Source of the DNA: Atriophallophorus winterbourni
Lineage: Eukaryota > Platyhelminthes > Trematoda > Plagiorchiida > Microphallidae
Assembly: GCA_013407085.1 (NCBI GenBank)
Contig: JACCGJ010001501.1
Location: 59,353-123,352 of the forward strand
DNA length: 64,000 bases
Direction: 5' to 3'
Shown here one piece after another: positions 24,100 through 35,639 of this stretch. Below the pieces are notes generated by a model. It ran no database searches. It was not told the origin of the DNA and saw only the letters and a program-made list of their open reading frames with translations. The stretch's first letter is position 1. Every line of letters begins with the position of its first letter. A program made the position numbers and the translations under genes.

Positions 24100-26870
24100 C
24101 CATTGGTGTAGATCACAATTGCATTAATATTCATGTTCTACCGCTTTTTGAGTGACGATGCAGTCCAATTTGTGAAGAACAATCTGTCCCGCTGCGCTTG
24201 CAGCCTTAGTCTGAACCTGTTTGTATTGCGTTAGTTGCACCCTGGCGGCGTGGTCTAAGTTCTGCATCTAGAGCTGTATTTGCTCCTCTCCAGTTTGCAG
24301 ACAACGCATCACACATTGCTTTCAAAATGAGCGGTCAAGAGCAAGTTCTTGCCAGCTCACGGGTGAATGCCAAGAAATATCATATCTCTTTTGCAAACGT
24401 CTTCGTACCGCAAGTATAGTCTCTCCAATGGTCCATTTCACAAACGCATCACATCTTTGAGTAGATTTGGCATACGACCCTTCTTTCAAATATTTAGGCA
24501 TTACCACGCCACCGCAGGCGGCGCTGACTTACAAGCGTGAACATGTTCTGTAGACCAGCTTTTGAATGCACTTCAGCATTACTTAATCTCTCCATCCGTG
24601 ATATGTTCAAGATACGACGGATGCTCCTTATATGCGAAGTAATCAGCTTCCGTTCATGTGGTCCAGGTTTTACTTCCGTACATTAAAGCATTCAGTACTC
24701 ACGCGCTGTATACCAACATCTCTGTGTTTACAGTCAGCCCCAAACACGAGAGTTCAATCGGAACAGAATGACAGCAGCCCTGCCAATCTGGTTATTAATC
24801 TGCATGTCTAGCGAGAGATTATCCACAATGGTTGAAGCGAGGTGTGTAAAATTTTGTAATGATCTAAGCTCACAGTTCTAAACAGTTATGATAAGATGCC
24901 ATAAAGTCCCTTGACCATGCACTTTGGTCTTGTTCATGCTGATTGATTACCCTTAGCCTTTTCATGCAGATGAACAACAGTCCATTAGCGAATACAGGTG
25001 CTCTTTGGAGCAAGAAATAATGGGTTCATCGTCGGCCAACAGCAGGTCACAGATTACAACATATTGTGCCTTGGTTTGTGCTTTAAACCGGTTCACTTTG
25101 AAAAGCTAGTCATCACTTCGCGTGCGTAGGTAAATGCATTTTGTCTTTGTTCTGAAAGCGTGCTTCACAAGCAAAGCAAAGAAAATGCCAAACAGCGTGT
25201 AAGCAAGAAAACACCCATTTTTTGACGCCTCGTCAAATTTTCAAGGCTTCTGTGCTAAAACCGTTAGAATGTACTGAGCTATCAATGCTAGAGTGGAACG
25301 AAATTACAATCTTGAGCAGTATAGAAGGAAGGCTTATTAAATCAATCATTTTGAAAAGACCCTTCCTGCTGACGTAGTCGAATGCCTTCGTAAAATAGAT
25401 AAAAACAGCATATAATGGCATGCGCTGTTTCTGGCACTTTTTTGAAGTTGTCTCGGAAGAAGATCAGTTTTACGGTTGAGGTTTCCTTGCGAAATGCCAC
25501 ATTGAGTTTCGGAGTAAATTCTATCAGCTAAAACATGCAGCAGGTTCTGCATAAATTTAGCAAACAATTTACCTACAACATTCGGATTGAATATGATTTT
25601 GTAATTGTTGCAGTCGCCTCTATCTTCGTTACTATTAAATAGCGTGATGATATTTGTGTCTCTCATCTCTCGTGGGACACACACCTACTGGCAGAACTGA
25701 AGATGCAAGTGATGAAGACGTTGTAATAATACTGATCTACAGCATTTGATAAACTGCGGTGGAATTCTGTCGTCTGCAGGGACCTTTCCCTTAGCTGAGC
25801 GGTTGATTGCCATATTGAGCTCCTTAAGAAAAGGGGGAGTATCTAGATATTCAAAATTCGGCATCCGCTTGATAATTTTATGTACGTCGGGTAAAACCTT
25901 ACTGCCCCAAGAGTAAAGGGAGGAGAAGTGCTGCACATATCTTTTCACCTGCTGAGTTATGTCCACAATTGCACCTTAATCTAGTCCTAATGAGCGCCGT
26001 TTCAAGTTTGTTTGAACCAATGGCTCTCTTGATCCAAACATACATACCACGAAAATTTACAGTATCCGCAGCTTTTTCGACACTAAGGCTGATCTCTGTC
26101 CAATAGTCATTAGCACATCGTCTTGCAGTCTGTTGGACCTTATTTCTAACTGCTCTTAAACGTCTTATGTTTTCATCTGTTGGCATACCTTTGAACCTCA
26201 AGAAGGCTGAACGTTTCTCATCCAACACAGCAGTCATCTCAGATGCTTTTGCTTCAAACCAGTCGCTTGTTCGAGATTTTTTCGGACCAAAAGTAAGAAG
26301 TGCGACTCGGAATATGCAGGTTTTTATCAATTTCCAGTTGCATGAGGACGATTCGAGTGAAGTTGTCTTGCTGACCTCGGCTGTGAAGGCTTTTGCAAAT
26401 CGCGCAGCTTCATTAGGTCCGCACATGAGAGTGACCTCTATACTAGACTTAGCAGACAATTAACTGCTGTAAAATCTAGTGTGGAAACGCTTCAGTTTTG
26501 CACAGACGATTAAATGATTAGTGTCGCAGCCTGCACTTTGATATGATCTGGTTAGGAGCACGATTCCTATATTAGTGCGACTAACAAGAATAAGATCATT
26601 TGGATATCAATGCTGAGAGATAGAATGTTCCCAAGATAACTTATCCTGTTATATTTGTTTAAAAGAATGTGTTGCTGACAAAACGACTAAACTGTGTACA
26701 TAAATCTAAAAGACGTTGTCCATTTTCCTTGGTTTAACGTACACCGAACCTCCCGATACAGTTTTTCTAAGACTCGTAAACTGCACCAACTCTAGCATTG
26801 AATTCACCCAATGGATTTACACCGTAATGAAATATTCATATATATTTTGCTAAGGTCTTACTACATCAAA
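24100..26870 (-). mobile_element. Family A RTE-like retrotransposon, degraded
   Basis: Minus strand, from the 3' side: zinc-finger end and thumb at 24.3-24.7 kb, then palm (about 25.0-25.45 kb), fingers (25233-25966) and linker (25899-26459), with the end of an APE-type endonuclease to about 26870 (ENGQRLLDLCTQFSRF and a drifted SAGCDTNHLIV in place of SADCDTDHSLV). Many frameshifts. The first catalytic Asp of RT is changed, see the finding at 25380. Confidence 0.85.
25899..26459 (-). pseudogene. Family A linker and RT N-terminal part
   Basis: 186 codons equivalent to residues 15-190 of the frame at 30191. Contains FGPKKSRTSDWFEAKASEM and DEKRSAFLRFKGMPTDENI, the family signature between endonuclease and reverse transcriptase. 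Open, but frameshifts before and after it. Confidence 0.8.
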
Positions 26871-27075
26871 TGTGATCTGAGAAATGTTCGACTTTTTAAT
26901 TTCAACTCCCCATAGATAACTGTGTATGGAATACGAACATTTCATATTCTGCAGACGTGACCGAGCCACCGTAGCCGGCGCTGCATTAGTACGGTGAACA
27001 TGCTCTCTGTGCAAGCTTTGGAAATAATTCCAAATTCATCAATTTGTACATCTATCATATGCTTCATTTACGACG
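26870..27075 (-). mobile_element. Family A C-terminal fragment
   Basis: The plus strand around 26935-27000 shares TTTCATATTCTGCAGACGTGACC with 58275 and 32515, the same part of the element. Directly follows the upstream copy, so two insertions abut or one has been rearranged. Confidence 0.6.
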
Positions 27076-27119
27076 GAAGCGTTTCAAATAGAAATTATTT
27101 AGCTTTTGTGTGTGTAATT

Positions 27120-27680
27120 ACAAGATTTGTAAACAAGTTGCGTTTGTATACCATTGTTGGTTAAGGTTGGTAAGACCCACCAGCTCTATCAGATGTGTGC
27201 ACACAGAGGCACATGGATATTATAATTCGTCCTATATTTCAAGCGCATGCCATCCTGCTGGTTCTGTTCCTACATGATGCGTGCAATTAGCACGAAACCC
27301 TCGTTGCGTGAGTGTGTGTAATGGAAATGCATGTAAATGTGCAACTTGGTTCATCATTACGGGTTTAACCCTATTATACATTTGTTTGGACACATGTTTC
27401 AACTGGTTTGTCGTACCAGCCTTAACTAACTGTGGAATACAAAATTGTTCACCATTCTTCTTCCGTTTCAAGCGCATGTATATCCTGAACATACTGAACC
27501 CTACCTGATGCCAGCAATGCTCCCTAAACCCCTGTGGGTATTTGTTGTATAAATGCATACAAGTTATTGTTCACAATTATGGGTTTTCACCAATTCTACA
27601 TAAGTTTGAACACAAGTGGTTGAACTGTTTGGTTATAACAACCAGAACAACAGTGGCTTAGAATCGCAACTCGTTAAACA
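27120..27680. repeat. Hammerhead-associated repeats: one minus, two plus
   Basis: Minus-oriented piece to about 27230, then plus-oriented starts at 27236 and 27466 (GTTTCAAGCGCATG), spaced about 230 bp. The first plus core reads CATGATGCGTGCAATTAGCACGAAACC, so stem II (GTGC/GCAC) and GAAAC survive. Confidence 0.65.
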
Positions 27681-27807
27681 TTGTATTTAATTTGGTCAAA
27701 AATTTCAAATTAGTTGATTTATCTTGGTTAAATAATTCAGACCGTTATTTTTCTATATTTATCAAACACGAATTGCGTGATTTAGTTGGGAGTCAACTTT
27801 CACTCAC

Positions 27808-27940
27808 CATCTTCCTCTTGCATTTCCGCTGGAGCTATCATATCAATTGTTTCCTGTTTCTTTTCCATCGGTTGTTCAATTAATAGTTCATTACTCTTTT
27901 TCATGGTTTTCATAGGTTGGAAATTTCGCTCGCGCCTCAT
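27808..27940 (-). CDS. Basic/acidic exon, block 2
   Basis: 133 nt: ATG, 44 codons, one G, then the donor GTGAGTG. Open throughout; starts MRRERNFQPMKTMKKSNELL and ends with an acidic EMQEED. It is two codons longer than the other blocks, which keeps the frame. Whether the ATG starts translation or the exon is internal (a weak acceptor lies just upstream in other blocks) is not settled. No domain recognised; rich in Lys and Glu. Phase 1 at the donor, like the micro-exon genes. Confidence 0.45.
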
Positions 27941-28759
27941 TGTTGTAATGAAAAGTAATTAGTATCATCATATTACAATGAATTCTATTTCGCATCGTAC
28001 AACAACCAAAATTCAAATAATCAGTCCTAATGTTCCCTGTTCCAACAAGGAACAATTTGTTTTAAATTACTGGGTTGAATCTGTGTTTCCATTTTACCTA
28101 GCATCAGGAGAATCATTCAATTATATACATACATTCTCGCCGCAAAAGAAATCAATTAAAAAATAATTAATTTTTGTGCTTCAATTTCGTATCACTTTCT
28201 CATGAACCACTCTCATTAATGGTGAAACCTTTGCTGCTCTAACTCAGACGAAACCGGATTAATCTGTCCTTGTCTGATGAGTTTTAACATCACGAATATT
28301 TAGTTATTTTGTTTTTTGATCAATATTTTTACATTGTGTTTTTAGGTAGCTTATATTTATTTCTTTACAACCTGATGTTGTTATTGGCTTCCTTTGATGT
28401 ATGTCGAGCATGCCAGTGAATCTTGTCATCCGCAGCTTTCAGAATGACTAAACACTCCAGATTTAGAAGCAACAACCTCGCTCCCTTTGCTTACAGCCTA
28501 TAATATACTCCGTTTTGCATCTGTTAGGCGTGGCTAAATGACGCACTTCAGATCATAACTTTGTTCGTTTATTATATTCAATGTCATGCAAACGAAGTCC
28601 TACATTATTATGCTTTTTGGCATAATCTAAAATCTAATTATTCCCATTTCTAAGCTCACGCATCATACTTGGATACAACAATAATGAGAATATACAATAA
28701 AACTATAGATTTTATATTATTTTGAAATATACCTCGAAATTGTGCCAATTTCCCGTTGC

Positions 28760-29070
28760 CAGAATTTTATTAAGTGATATCAACGTGTGTCAGATATATC
28801 TTCGACAAATTGCATCCACTCGAATTTCCTGTTATTTGAATCTCTTTACGCAATCGGAGCAGCGTTCACTAAGAAAGGACACCCAAATGCTGATGCAGCA
28901 AATATAATTTTTGAGTATGTGATAGCGGATCGGCTCGAATGACAATGTGAACTCTCGTAGCTACCACCACAATGCATAATCACATGTCTCACACAAATTT
29001 AGGCTTGCTTAAACCCATTCTAATTAATAGAGTTTTACATAGCAAAATCTTTTTTATGATAAATGCCACT
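28760..29070 (-). pseudogene. Block 2 copy of the 19501 frame, broken
   Basis: Similar to 19501-19788 across its length, with stops in every frame. Confidence 0.45.
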
Positions 29071-30190
29071 GAGGATATTTCTATAGTTATATAACGAATA
29101 ATGACCGATATAAAATTAGTATCACAATTTCATATTTTGCATGACCAAAATCAATCATTTACATGCCTACGCGACCGAATTTCTGAGAGTAGTCTAATTT
29201 TCATCTTTTTTTACTGGTTGTCGTATTCCAATATCAATACTCCAATGATTCGAACTAAGATAGCAGTTGGGGTAAACTCACAGCGTATTTGGAACTGTGA
29301 TGAAAATCATCCCAGGACAAATGATTTGAATTATAAAGAGTTAAAAATGTATTAGGAAGAATAAAAGAGTTGTATTTATCATTAATTTGGTTGTGGTGCA
29401 ATGTCACAATATAATTTGCCATTTCGGATTTTCAGTTTATCAAGTGAAGTAGACTTTGCAAGCATTCGCAATGAAAGTACATCCGGAAGATATTATTCTC
29501 AGAGACGAATTCTCAGTGAATACGTAAAACTTTGACATTTATTTTCCGTAATAAAACTAGCCAATATGTTATAAATGATAAACATTTCTGGAAATATTTG
29601 TTGAAATTAGATCAAAATATTTACGTAATTTAAATCGTGAGATGTGAAAATAATCAATAATGCTGCATGTTTCACATTAGTAGACACGAAACTCATAGCT
29701 GCTGTGAATATTATTAGTGGTGATCGATGGGATGCAATTACAGCTCGGTCCCATTAGTCTACGAATTGTATACATGAGTATTGGGCGAAATGAGGTACTT
29801 ATAGTTAAATCTCTTCGCACATTATTCTAGTTCGTTTGATTACTACAAATCTTACCAATCGAGGTATCATTGCCCGCAATCATTGCCATAATTATCTCGT
29901 TATACTCCATACAATTCACGTATATCTTTGTTCTCCAAACTATTAAGTTTACAGTTTGCTTGCGTCTTGGAAAATAAGTATAAGTTATCCCCTCATGTGC
30001 TTTCGGTTTAGAATAGAAATACTTAGTGCATTTGAGTTTCAGACAATTTGATGCGGTGAATTCTCGTGTGGGGGAGCTTCAGTTTTGCACATACCAGTGA
30101 ATGATCAGTGTCGCAGTCTGCGCTTTGATATGATCTGCTGAGGAGCATGCTTCCTATATTAGTACGCTCAACAAGAATAAGATCAAGCTG

Positions 30191-31057
30191 ATGCCAATGC
30201 TTAGAGCGAGGATGCTTCCAAGAGACTTTATGCCTAGGATAGACGTCACTCGCATGTGTGAACCTAACCTAACTGCGAGATTCGCAAAAGCCTTCACGTG
30301 CGAGTTCAACAAGACAACACCACTTGAATCTGCTTCAGGAAACTGGAAATTGATAAAAAGCTGCATATGCCGAGTCGCACTTTCCACTTTCGGTCCGAAG
30401 AAAGCTCGCACGAGCGACTGGTTCGAAGCAAACGCTTCAGAGATGACTGCTGTGCTAGATGAAAAACGCTCAGCATTCTTGAGGTTCAAAGGCATGCCAA
30501 CAGATGAAAACTTACGTCTTCTAAGAGCAGCTAGAAATAATGTCCTACAGACTGCAAGGCGCTGTGCGAACGACTATTGGACTGAAGTTAGCCTCAATAT
30601 CCAAAAAGCTGCGGATACCGGTAATTTTCACGGTATGTATGATGGGATCAAAAGAGCCATTGGCCCAAACAAACTTAAATCGGCTCCCATTAAGTCTTTA
30701 TCTGGTAAGCCGATTGTCGACAAAAATCGACAGATGGAAAGATGTGTAGAGCACTTCTCCTCCCTCTACTATAAAGACAGTACGGTTCTACCGCATGCAC
30801 TTGAAAACGTCAAACGGTTGCCGACCATTAAATATCTAGATAACGCTCCTACTATTGATGAGCTCAATAAGGCATTCGACCGCTTAGCGAATGGAAAGGC
30901 CCCTGGTGACGACGGAATTCCACCTGAGATCATCAAATGCGGTAGGGCAGCATTATTACAGCCTCTTCAACATTTGCTTCTTCAGTGTTGGCAGGAGGGG
31001 TTGCACGACAAGAGATGCGAGACACAAAAATCATCACGCTATTTAAGAAGCATTTGA
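30191..31057 (+). pseudogene. Family A linker and RT N-terminal frame
   Basis: 288 codons. The first 13 or so are antisense endonuclease read through the inversion; family sequence starts at about PRIDVTRMCEPN. Contains DWFEANASEM, the conserved FLRFKGMPTDEN, CANDYWTE, and the RT entry GKAPGDDGIPPEIIKC. Breaks at the internal deletion after IITLFKK. Role in a full element: RNA-binding linker and start of RT. Not functional alone. Confidence 0.85.
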
Positions 31058-31079
31058 AATTCGCCGAAGCGTCAAACAA

Positions 31080-32179
31080 GGGTGTGTTCTTGCTCCTACG
31101 CTGTTCGGCATTTTCTTTGCTCTGCTTCTGAAGCACGCTTTTAAGATGAGAACGGAAGGCATTTACATACGCACGCGAAGTGATGGCAAGCTTTTCAACC
31201 TGAACCGGTTGAGAGCACAAACCAAAGTACGAGATGTGATAATCCGTGACCTGTTGTTTGCCGACGATGCAGCCCTTATTGCTCACTCCAAGAGAACCTA
31301 CAGTCGCTAATGGACTGTTTTTCGTCGGCATGCAAAGACTTTGGTCTAACAATCAGCATGAGCAAGACCGAAGTCCTTGGTCAAGGGACTGTATCGCCAC
31401 CAATCATTACTGTTGGAAACTGTCAGCTCGAACCGGTACATCATTTCACATATCTTGGTTCAACCATTGCGTATAACCTCTCGCTAAACACGAAGATTGA
31501 TAAGCGGATTAGCAGAGCAGCTGTCATTTTGTCTCGATTGAACTCTCGTGTTTGGGGTAACCGCAAGCTGACTGTGAAGACAAAGATGATAGTATACAGC
31601 GCGTGCGTACTAAATGCCTTACTATACGGCAGTGAAACCTGGACCACCCATGCAAGACAGGAACGGAAGCTGAATGCTTTCCATCTACGAAGCATCCGTC
31701 GTATCTTGAACATATCGTGGATGGACAGATTGACTAACGCTGATGTGCTTTCAAAAGCTGGTAAACAGAACATGTTCACCCTATTACGTCAGCGCCGCCT
31801 GCGGTGACTTGGTCATGTCTATAGAATGGAAAATGGTCGTATTCCGAAAGATCTACTCTACGCTGAGTTGCAATTGGGAAGTCGACCATTGGGCAGACCG
31901 CACTTGCGGTACAAAGATGTTTGCAAAAGAGATATGAAAGCTCTTGACATTGACCCCGCAAGCTGGGAAGAACTTGCTCTTGACCGCTCACTTTGGAGGC
32001 ATTGTGTAAAGCGTCGACTGCAAGCCAAAGAAGAGCAAATACAGCTCCTGTCTGCTGAATGCAGATCGCGCCGCCAGCGTGCAACTGATGCAATACAACA
32101 GAGTTCTGACTATCGTTGCAAGCGATGCGGGAGAGATTGTTCCTCCCGAATCGGACTGTTTAGTCATTCAAAAAGTTGA
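31080..32179 (+). pseudogene. Family A RT palm to C-terminal zinc finger, shifted frames
   Basis: Resumes in another frame at RRSVKQGCVLAPTLF (about 31067). FADD catalytic box at 31249; then frames at 31310-31807 and 31826-32179. The C-terminal CxxC..H finger (CKRCGRDCSSRIGLFSHS) is family-typical and would bind nucleic acid. A stop at 31804-31806 and a frameshift at about 31300 separate the parts. Confidence 0.8.
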
Positions 32180-32244
32180 AAAACATGAAATTCATGTGAT
32201 GTGATGTACATCCATGGTCGACTTCGACCAACGGAGGCCAACAA

Positions 32245-32360
32245 CAACAACGGTTTCAAGCGCATGCGGATCCTGATCTAACTGTCCCAACCTGATGAGT
32301 GCAAACAGCACGACCTGGTCGTGGGCTGTATGTGATGAAAAAGCATGCAAATGATTATTA
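32245..32360 (+). repeat. Hammerhead-associated repeat, partial
   Basis: Starts GTTTCAAGCGCATGCGGATCC just after the family A tail. Core near 32293-32327: CTGATGAGTGCAAACAGCAC intact, then GACCTGGTCGTGGG where GAAACC..GGTC is expected, so two A's of the GAAA box are lost. Stem I CCCAAC/GTGGG still pairs. Confidence 0.7.
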
Positions 32361-32369
32361 TATTTTTAT

Positions 32370-34560
32370 CTAATCTATCTGACCGCGAAATCTACGATTA
32401 CCTGACAGAGCACTCTACACAGTGCGCAAGGTTTGAATCGTTTGCCAATTTTCGAATCCAAAGCATCTTCGGTTTTGTTCACCATTGAGTAGATTCGGAA
32501 TAAGACCATTTTCCATTCTGTAGACATGACCAAGTCACCGCAGGAGGCGCTGACTTACTAGGGTGAAAATACTGTTTAGACCAGCTTTTAAAAGCACTTC
32601 CGCATTAGTAATTCTGTCCACCCACGATATGTTCAAGATACGACGGATGATTCGCACATGGAAAGCATTCAACTTCCTTTCTTGTTTTGCGTGTGTGGAC
32701 AGGGTTTAACTGACATACAGTATAGCCTATAGTACACAGAGGCTATATAACATAATCTCTGATCTTACTGTCAGCTAGTGGTTACTCCTGGGACGAGACT
32801 TTGATCAGCACAAAACGAGAGTTGCTGTGCCACTGCGCTTATTGATCTCCATGTCTAGTAAGAGGTATCCACAATGACTGAACCAAGATATGTGAAATGA
32901 TGTACTGGACTAATCTGACAATTTTCTAATGATGATTGGAGGCGATAAAGTCCCTTGAGCAAGGTCTTCAGTCTTGCTCATGCTGATCGTTAGCCCAAAA
33001 CTTTGCATGCCGACAAAAAACAGTCTATTAACGACTGGAAAATCTGTTGGGAGTCAGCAATAATGGGTGCATCGTCGGCAAATAGCAGGTCACGGATTAG
33101 CACGACCCTGCCATGGTTTTTGCTCTCAACCGGTTCAGGTTGAAAAGCCTGCCATCGTTTCGATTGCGTAGGTAAATGACTTATGGCCTTTACCTAAAAG
33201 CGTGATTCAGAGGTCGAACAAAGAAAATGCCGGAGAGCGTCGGAGCATGAACACACTCATGTTTGACGGATAGGCACATTTCAAAGTCTTCTGAACGAAA
33301 TCCGTAAAAATGAACTTAAACCTTCTTACACGAATTTGTGGAGGCTTGGGTAGTAGCCTATCAGATAAAGCATTTTAAAAAGACCCTCTCAGCTGACGTA
33401 GTCAAATAACTTTATTAAATTAATAAAAACAGCGGAATCTGGCATACGCTTTTCCCGACGCTTTCCTTGAGGTTGTCTCCGGCAGAAGATCATGTCACCC
33501 GTTGAGTTATCCTTGTCGAAGCCACATTGAGATTACGAGTAAATTATATTAGCTGAAACTTGTATCCGGATCAGTAGACTTCAGCAAACAATTAACCCAA
33601 AACTTTCGGAAGAGAGATTCCTGTGAAATTGATGCAGTCGCTTTTATCCCCCATATTCCTAAATAGTATGATGATATTTGTGTCACGCATCTCTTGTGGG
33701 ACACACTTCTCCTGCCAGCACTGAAAAAGCAAATGATCAAGAGTTTGTAATAACGCTGATCTACAGCATTCAATGAGATCAGATAAAATTCTGTCGTCAC
33801 CAGGGGCATTTCAATTCGCTAAGCGGTTGATTGCCCAAATTGAACTTATTAAAAGTAGGTGGAGTATTCAGATATGCAATAATCGGCAAACGCACGACAT
33901 TTTAAAGTACGTGCGGTAAAGCCATACTGTCACTAGAGTACAGAGAGGAGAAATGTTCTACCCATCTTTCCGACCGCTGAGTTTTGTCCACAATCAGGTC
34001 TTCATCGGGTCCTAATAGGCGCTGTTTTAAGTTTGTTTGAATCAATGGCTTCCTTGATCCCATTATACATACTGCGAAATTTTCAGTATCCGCCGCGGTA
34101 TCTTGCAGTCGGTAGGACCTTATTGTTAGCTTCTCTTAAACGTCGTACGTTTTCATCTGTTGGCATACCTTGGTACCCGAAGCATGATGAAGGTTTCTCG
34201 CTCAACACATCAGTCATGATACAAGCTTTTGCTTCGAACCAGTCGCTCGTTCGAGCTTTTTTCGGACCAAAAGTAAAAAGGCCTTTGCAAATCGCGCACT
34301 CGCGTACATGCGAGTGACGTCTATCCTAGGTTTCACAGAAAATTGATTTCTGTGGAATTTCGTGTCAAGGAAGCTTTTGTTTTGCACGTACCAGAGAATG
34401 ATCAGTGTCACAGTCTGCGCTTAGATATGATCTGGTGAGAAGTACGTTTCCTATATTAGTGCACCTTACAAGAATAAGATCACGCTGATGCCAATCATGG
34501 CTGACTTTCTCACGTCTAGGAAATTCGATACACCGTTTTGAAATCACTGAGTAAGGAGTA
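32370..34560 (-). mobile_element. Family A RTE-like element, minus-strand degraded copy
   Basis: The minus strand gives FADD (around 33070), thumb and finger traces near 32510-32700, the linker signature (34033-34317 on the plus-strand shadow), and the endonuclease end WHQRDLILVRCTNIGNVLLTRSY followed by SADCDTDHSLV at 34365-34547. In this copy endonuclease and linker are in the normal order, which proves the inversion in the 30 kb copy. Many stops. Confidence 0.82.
34365..34547 (-). pseudogene. APE-type endonuclease C-terminal fragment
   Basis: Contains the terminal SDH-type motif of LINE apurinic endonucleases, here CDTDHSLV. Such enzymes nick the target DNA to prime reverse transcription. 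Only the last sixty residues are open. Confidence 0.75.
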
Positions 34561-35140
34561 AACGATCCAGGTTCCCAGTTTCCTGGTTGATCTTTGTTGT
34601 TTGGTATTTGGTTTCGCTGTCAGATTGTTAGATGTTTCCTAATAACCCATTGAGTTTGAAGGACAGTAGCGAGAAGCCTCTCAATTGATAAGGTGGTGTG
34701 CAGCTTGAAGCAAGCGATTGTTATCCATTGAGACATGAGGATACTTCCCAACAGTTGAACAACTAGCAAACACCGAGTTCCACGTTAGTTCAAACATAGC
34801 TGTAAACGTTTCTTTTCCGATTTACTATCTGTAGAATCGTGATGCAGCGTCATCTCCATTGTTCCTCTGAAACGTACGTCAAAGCAGTTCTTCAAAAAGA
34901 TTTACCTGTTGATAATGCAGCAAGTGCTCCGTCTTCACCACATAACTGTAAAGATCTATGCTGATGCGTTTGGACAACAAACAACTAAGCTGATGCGTCT
35001 GGAAAACGATGATGTCACAGCAATCATCAGGACAAAGTTGAATTCAACTGCGAACTGCGTAATGGGACGTCACCTCCGGATTTTTCATCGAGGTTGTACC
35101 CTCAAGCCTTTTGTATGATTCGATGTTGTCAGTGGGCAAC
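34560..35140 (-). mobile_element. Probable further 5' part of the same family A copy
   Basis: Base composition and position suit the endonuclease domain, and a family A EN-like text can be followed in part on the minus strand. I could not confirm catalytic motifs. Confidence 0.35.
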
Positions 35141-35489
35141 TGAGATTTTAGATAGAGTTATGTTATTCCACTAGATAGGCAGCCTTCATGAACGTACGAT
35201 TTATGCTTGCAAACTGACTTCTGGCGCCGGTCTAGAACCCCAATTCGTTTATATGTAATTATAAGTGGTTCCACCGGGTTACACTGTACCAAGCGTGCAT
35301 GTCGGGACCTGGAATTGGTTGTCAAAGGCTATAAGAGACCCGCGACATTACACGATTTCTGGAATTAGGAGCTTATCCCAAAAACCGCTCCGTCTGACAA
35401 ACGTGGAACCTAATGATGGATTTTCGTACTTGAACAATAGTTCCGGCGCTAGAAACCAATAATTAAAATTTGACACGTATAACACGCTT

Positions 35490-35545
35490 TTGCAATATTT
35501 ATAGAGAGAGAGGGAGAGATGTATATATAGAGAGAGAGTTCAAGC
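35490..35545. repeat. GA-rich and TA-rich microsatellite
   Basis: Imperfect GA repeats interrupted by a TATATA run. Confidence 0.8.
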
Positions 35546-35603
35546 GATATTACTCCCTACATATGAATAAAAAATAACAAATGAACATATGTATTATGCA
35601 TAC

Positions 35604-35639
35604 TTGGTGTGTTTGATGCAGACATCGTGTCACCTTCGC
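35604..35639 (-). CDS. Candidate 36-nt (or 6-nt) micro-exon of gene 2
   Basis: A strong acceptor (T-rich, ending TCATAG) precedes it. With the donor GTATGC the exon is 36 nt, phase 1, reading Gly then EGDTMSASNTP. Alternatively an internal donor AAG/GTGACA makes a 6-nt exon (35634-35639), also phase 1. The donor context is weaker than in the better exons. Confidence 0.33.

Larger units (their letters stand above)
30025..32245 (+). mobile_element. Family A RTE-like element with 5' inversion and internal deletion
   Basis: From about 30229 to 32179 the plus strand carries the linker, the RT fingers, the palm with LLFADDAALIAHS at 31246, the thumb (YSACVLNALLYGSETW) and a C-terminal finger CKRCGRDCSSRIGLFSH (32115). 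Upstream, 30025-30228 is the end of the endonuclease (SADCDTDHSLV) on the opposite strand. About 120 RT residues are missing at 31055. The 3' end has a short AAC run (32238-32250). Dead because of the deletion and frameshifts. Otherwise one of the best-preserved family A copies. Confidence 0.88.

Noticed and set aside
34890..34960. Possible 27-nt or 40-nt exon on the minus strand with donor GTAAAT
   Set aside because: Probably within the endonuclease part of the adjoining family A element; the acceptor is poor and the better-placed one gives the wrong phase.
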